Assembly (NCBI GenBank): GCA_017861355.1
Contig: JAGFXQ010000155.1
Location: 1 to 7,764 of the forward strand
Reading direction: 5' to 3'
DNA from: Bacillota bacterium
Lineage (GTDB): Bacteria; Bacillota; Clostridia; Lachnospirales; Lachnospiraceae
Length of the DNA stretch: 7,764 bases
In this document: piece after piece, positions 4,538-7,764 of the stretch
Position numbering within the stretch: the first letter of the stretch is position 1
How the letters are laid out: the number at the start of each line of letters is the position of its first letter
The notes under the pieces: generated by a model
Told to the model about the DNA's origin: nothing
The model's database searches: none
What the model saw: the letters and a program-made list of their open reading frames with translations, nothing else
Program-made: the position numbers and the translations under genes

Positions 4538-5470
4538 ATGGACAAATTAATTTTCGATATTGGAGCAACGAATACAAAATTTGCATTGATGAGCATGGAC
4601 GGTGTAATTCTGGCCAGGGAAAAGGTCCCTACCAATTATCAATCCGTTGATTCTTACTTTCAGACCTTAGTGGATATCGTAGCCCGTTACCGGAATCGCG
4701 GTGATGAGATTGCAATCAGTACGAACGGAAGAATGTGTCCGGACGGCAATACCTACCGGGCTTATACGATGAAGTTTCTGCAGGGTGTTAATCTTAAGCT
4801 GGAAATGGAACAACGTACCGGACTACCGGTAACGGTACTGAATGACGGCTTCTCTGCAGCTCTGGGAGAGTGGTGGAAAGGAGCAGGGCAGGGATCCCGT
4901 AATTTGTTGGTCCTTGTTCTCGGCAGCGGTATGGGCGGTGGTATCATTATTGACGGAAAGCTATACCAGGGTTCTAAGCTGAATGCCGCTATGGTCTTCG
5001 GAATGTTAAGCACTTATAGTACAGAGCATTGCGATTTAGCCGGTCTGACAACCTCATTTGCTCTTCTACTCTATCAATTATCCGCTATAAAACAAATTCC
5101 GGCACAAGAGATGACTGGAGATCGCTTCTTTGATTATGTCACAACAGGCGATCCGGTTGCTACCGGTATGCTGGAAGCATACAGTGAGCACATTGCAAGC
5201 GTCATCTACAACTGCTCTCTGCTTCTGGATCTGGACCAAGTCGTCATAACCGGTGGATTATCCGCCAGAACGGTCCTGATAGATCTTATCAACCTAAAGC
5301 TTCGCGAAATACCTGCAAAGGCAATGCAAGGCCAGGTAGCCGATCTTCTTGAGATGGTTGCCGCAGACTCAAATGACTTCCTTATTCAGGTATCGAAGGG
5401 TGCTCTGGCGCTGGATTCCAATATCTACGGAGCGCTCTATCACCTGTTACACAAGACAAACACATTGTAA
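4538..5470 (+). CDS. ROK-family sugar kinase, candidate beta-glucoside kinase
   Basis: A 310-residue ROK protein. The N-terminal phosphate loop DIGATNTKFAL (residues 7-17) is intact, the catalytic aspartate is D103 in LNDGFSAALGEWW, and the adenosine loop is GSGMGGG (129-135). The usual ROK zinc motif (H...CxCGxxGCxE) is absent; the corresponding region reads VFGMLSTYSTEHCDLAGLTT. There is no N-terminal HTH, so this is a kinase rather than a NagC/XylR-type repressor. It starts 17 nt after the GH1 stop, with GGAG at 4526-4529, and the operon ends at the terminator at 5471-5524. Known ROK beta-glucoside kinases (BglK) phosphorylate cellobiose and similar sugars at O6 with ATP, giving substrates for GH1 phospho-glucosidases. 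The pairing here supports that role, though glucokinase or another hexose kinase remains possible. Confidence 0.8.
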   Translation: MDKLIFDIGATNTKFALMSMDGVILAREKVPTNYQSVDSYFQTLVDIVARYRNRGDEIAISTNGRMCPDGNTYRAYTMKFLQGVNLKLEMEQRTGLPVTVLNDGFSAALGEWWKGAGQGSRNLLVLVLGSGMGGGIIIDGKLYQGSKLNAAMVFGMLSTYSTEHCDLAGLTTSFALLLYQLSAIKQIPAQEMTGDRFFDYVTTGDPVATGMLEAYSEHIASVIYNCSLLLDLDQVVITGGLSARTVLIDLINLKLREIPAKAMQGQVADLLEMVAADSNDFLIQVSKGALALDSNIYGALYHLLHKTNTL

Positions 5471-5524
5471 AAAACTCTCCTTGGGCAATTCCTGATTTCC
5501 ATTGCCTTAAGGAGAGTTTTTTTT
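5471..5524. terminator. Strong bidirectional intrinsic terminator between convergent operons
   Basis: AAAACTCTCCTT (5471-5482) pairs with AAGGAGAGTTTT (5509-5520), and GGCAAT (5484-5489) with ATTGCC (5501-5506). The loop is 11 nt and there is a small internal mismatch. Eight T follow on the plus strand (5517-5524) and an A-run precedes the stem, so it can also terminate the leftward ABC operon. Confidence 0.9.
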
Positions 5525-5545
5525 ATAGCTATTAGTGTTCCGTTA

Positions 5546-7066
5546 TCACGGTTTGTGTTCTCTTGGTATTCTTTGATTTGCTGAGCTTCTGACTTGGATT
5601 GCAGTGATCTCTTCAGCCGTGGTCTGGTTCGTAGGAAGATCACAGACCAGTGTCTTATCTGATAATACTGCCACACGATCACAGATGCCCATAATCTCGT
5701 CGATGTCCGAGGAGATATAGATAATACATGCCTTCTTCTTCGCCATATCATTAATAAAATTATAAATATCAATCTTACTGGCCAGATCAATCCCCCTAGT
5801 CGGTTCGTCTAGGATGAATACTCTTGCCCGAATCATTAACCATTTTGCGAAAATCGCTTTCTGCAGGCAGCCTTCACTATAAGACTGCATGTTTTTACTC
5901 TTAGGCAGCGGGATATTGATCTTTGTAATATAGTCCACCGCGGTCTGTTTCATGAAATTAGAATTAATAACATAGTTTTTAGTGAATCGATGTAAGGAGG
6001 GAAACGCAACATTTTCATTGGTATCCAACTCCTGAAAGATCGAATCTTCATGCCTGTTTTCCGGCATTAATGCGATATGATTACGGATTGCAACACTCGG
6101 ATTGCTTATTTGGACTGTCTTCCCATTAATTCTGATCTGACCTTCATACTTGGCTGCACCAAAGAGGCAGTTTGCTAAAAGTGTTCTGCCGGAGCCGGCC
6201 AGTCCGGTGATCCCTAATATCTCTCCTTCTCTCAGTTCAAAGCTTATATTCTTGAGTTTATCTTCATATCCCAAGTTGCCTACAGAGAATAGAACTTTTC
6301 CCTTCTTCAGGTTCATTTTCGGATAACGCTCTTTGTATTTTGTCCCTACCAACAAATGTAGAATCTCATCCTCAGTCGAATCACTGATGAGCTTCGTTCC
6401 GACCAGGGTTCCATCCTTGATGATGGAGATACGGTCGCCAATGGTCATGGTATCATCGATACGGTGCGTAATGTAGAATACTCCGGCACCTCTCTCCTTT
6501 ATTTTTTTGACAATATGATAGAGAAGCTCTCTTTCACTAGGGTTCAGGGCAGCCGAAGGTTCATCCAGAATAACTACCTTTGCTTCGGAGATGTAGGCTT
6601 TGCAGAATTCAATCATCTGTCGTTGTGCTAAGCCTAAGGTCCGAACCGTATCCGTTGATCTGATCGGCAGTCCTAATTCATCGACTAATTGGCGGAACTG
6701 ACTGTTCAGCTTCTCAAAATCAATTGTCTGAATGAGCTTGTTCTTATAGGGTAGATTATGAAAGTACAGATTCTCTGCAATGCTCAGATTATCCAGTAAG
6801 GTTGTATGCTGCTGGATGAATATGAGTTCACTGGAGGAATAAAAGGAAAGACTTTTGGGTTTGACCAATTGTCCCTCAAAATAGATCTCTCCGGAATCCG
6901 GCTGGATCATGCCACTGATCATCTCCATCAGTATACTTTTACCGGAGCCGTTCTCTCCCATAATCATATGCACTTCACCGGGGTATAGAGAAATATTAAT
7001 ATCATTCATCTTAAAGTCAGAGATTTCAAGATTGATATTCTTAAGCTCAAGTAATGGACTTCTCAC
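5546..7066 (-). CDS. Sugar ABC importer ATPase with two nucleotide-binding domains (RbsA/MglA/XylG type)
   Basis: A 506-residue tandem ATPase of the CUT2 class, which energises import of monosaccharides such as ribose, galactose or xylose. Domain 1 has Walker A GENGSGKS (37-44) and Walker B VVILDEPSAAL (164-174). Domain 2 has the degenerate Walker A GLAGSGRT (288-295, Arg for Lys, as in RbsA) and Walker B VFILDEPTRGID (about 416-427). Both signature motifs deviate: TLGLAQRQM in domain 1 (usual LSxGxQQM) and YSEGCLQKA in domain 2 (usual LSGGNQQK). The start is GTG at 7064-7066, chosen because AGGAGG (7074-7079) lies 7 nt upstream and the reading frame begins the family's usual 'lLelknI'. It follows the DeoR gene by 20 nt. 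No permease or solute-binding protein gene lies downstream before the terminator. The family call is firm; the sugar is unknown. Confidence 0.88.
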   Translation of the reverse strand: MRSPLLELKNINLEISDFKMNDINISLYPGEVHMIMGENGSGKSILMEMISGMIQPDSGEIYFEGQLVKPKSLSFYSSSELIFIQQHTTLLDNLSIAENLYFHNLPYKNKLIQTIDFEKLNSQFRQLVDELGLPIRSTDTVRTLGLAQRQMIEFCKAYISEAKVVILDEPSAALNPSERELLYHIVKKIKERGAGVFYITHRIDDTMTIGDRISIIKDGTLVGTKLISDSTEDEILHLLVGTKYKERYPKMNLKKGKVLFSVGNLGYEDKLKNISFELREGEILGITGLAGSGRTLLANCLFGAAKYEGQIRINGKTVQISNPSVAIRNHIALMPENRHEDSIFQELDTNENVAFPSLHRFTKNYVINSNFMKQTAVDYITKINIPLPKSKNMQSYSEGCLQKAIFAKWLMIRARVFILDEPTRGIDLASKIDIYNFINDMAKKKACIIYISSDIDEIMGICDRVAVLSDKTLVCDLPTNQTTAEEITAIQVRSSANQRIPREHKP

Positions 7067-7073
7067 TTGGGAA

Positions 7074-7079
7074 CCTCCT
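7074..7079 (-). promoter_or_regulatory. Ribosome-binding site fixing the GTG start of the ABC ATPase
   Basis: A perfect AGGAGG on the minus strand lies 7 nt before GTG at 7066, in the short gap after the DeoR gene. Confidence 0.75.
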
Positions 7080-7086
7080 GAAAATG

Positions 7087-7764
7087 CTAATTTTCATAAA
7101 CATCGATTGAAGTGAATAAAGGAATATTATTATCAAAAATATACTTTTTGTGCTTATCCTCCAGATTAGAATCAGTAAGGATCCGATTAGCGATACTTAA
7201 ATTTCCTACCCTATATAGCGATTTACTTCCAAAGAACTTCGAGAGACAAACAACCGTCACCGATTCCGCCAGTTTGACCGAGTGCTGAATCAGTGTTGCC
7301 TTCTTTGTACTGGACACGGTTAAGCCGATTGTCTCACTCAGTCCGTCAATTTCTATAAATATATGGTCAAACGAAAAATTCCGAAGATTATCGATCGTCA
7401 TCTGCCCGTAGACCGCACTCTCTTCCAGATCACCACCAAGGAGGATCAGATTATTGGTCGCAGAATGCGCGAAAGCGGATGCAATGGATAGATCATTGGT
7501 AACTATGGTCAGATTATTGCGTCCGGATAATGCTTTTGCTATGAAAGAATTAACCGAACCACTGGTGAGCATAATAGCTTCTCCATCATTCACCAGATGA
7601 TATGCTGTATCTGCAATCTCCTGATATAGCAAAATATCTTTAATCTCTTCATTCTCTTCCCAAGCAGATTCATCGACATAATCCATTAGGACAGCGCCGC
7701 CATGGGTACGTTTTAAGAAGCCCTCACTTTCAAGCTTCTCCAAATCGCGGCGAACCGTAACCTC
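7087..7764 (-). CDS. DeoR-family transcriptional regulator (N-terminus beyond window)
   Basis: 225 residues are present and the frame is open to the right edge. The first visible residues (EVTVRRDLEKLESEGFLKRT, then HGGAV) are the second half of the DeoR winged HTH, so the true start is roughly 30 residues outside the window; the TTG at 7741-7743 is internal. The rest is a DeoR sensor domain (DeoRC): TSGSVNSFIAKAL takes the place of the usual 'GTT...la..L', followed by TIVTNDLSIASAFA, LILLGGD, and IEIDGLSETIGLTVSS for the usual 'GadGis...Gltt'. DeoR proteins generally repress sugar genes and are released by a phosphorylated sugar. The sensor motifs are noticeably diverged, so the effector cannot be guessed. 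It lies 20 nt upstream of the ABC ATPase in the same direction and probably controls that unit. Confidence 0.85.
   Translation of the reverse strand, partial: EVTVRRDLEKLESEGFLKRTHGGAVLMDYVDESAWEENEEIKDILLYQEIADTAYHLVNDGEAIMLTSGSVNSFIAKALSGRNNLTIVTNDLSIASAFAHSATNNLILLGGDLEESAVYGQMTIDNLRNFSFDHIFIEIDGLSETIGLTVSSTKKATLIQHSVKLAESVTVVCLSKFFGSKSLYRVGNLSIANRILTDSNLEDKHKKYIFDNNIPLFTSIDVYEN

Noticed and set aside
5440..5790. 116-residue minus-strand frame overlapping the terminator and the end of the ABC ATPase
   Set aside because: It is a different frame of the same strand as the ATPase, crosses the strong terminator, and lacks a ribosome-binding site.
7741..7743. TTG as the start of the DeoR gene
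   Set aside because: In-frame residues upstream to the window edge (EVTVRRD) continue the DeoR HTH, so the start lies outside.

Overview
The window reads as a moderate-GC, Gram-positive, clostridial-type chromosome. Ribosome-binding sites are strong and purine-rich (AGGAG/GGAGG), promoters are close to the sigma-A consensus, and intrinsic terminators have long U-runs. The protein set (AraC regulator with a GH1 enzyme and a ROK kinase, DUF2087 regulators, an RnfD-like protein, an RbsA-type ATPase) suggests Clostridia, probably Lachnospiraceae. That placement is inference from style and gene content; there is no rRNA or marker gene here.

Layout. (1) 1-692, minus strand: a small CoA-binding Rossmann protein followed, without a gap, by the N-terminus of an RnfD/NqrB-like membrane protein that runs off the left edge. 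A consensus promoter lies at 785-813. (2) 693-999: divergent intergenic region with a promoter on each strand and a near-perfect 21-bp palindrome at the start site of the rightward unit. (3) 1000-2151, plus strand: a zinc-finger-like/HTH/DUF2087 regulator and a second, stand-alone DUF2087 protein, ended by a terminator at 2194-2251. (4) 2250-2939, minus strand: an AraC-family regulator, divergent from (5) 3147-5470, plus strand: a GH1 enzyme with the phosphate-recognition residues of 6-phospho-beta-glucosidases, then a ROK-family sugar kinase, closed by a strong bidirectional terminator. (6) 5546-7764, minus strand: a DeoR-family regulator (N-terminus beyond the right edge) followed by a two-domain RbsA/MglA-type sugar ABC ATPase.

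How the genes may work together. The AraC-GH1-ROK cluster is a coherent catabolic module. The kinase would phosphorylate an imported beta-glucoside with ATP, and the GH1 enzyme would cleave the 6-phospho-glycoside, with no PTS transporter in the window. The adjacent DeoR-ATPase operon encodes the motor of a sugar ABC importer, but its permease and binding protein are not in the window. Whether it feeds the GH1/ROK pathway is an open inference. The DUF2087 pair and the CoA-binding/RnfD-like pair are separate units with unknown roles. I saw no CRISPR array, tRNA, rRNA, phage gene or insertion sequence. The less ordinary signals are the DUF2087 tandem with its palindromic operator, the PTS-free phospho-glucosidase/kinase pair with unusual active-site motifs, and the ABC ATPase without membrane partners beside it.
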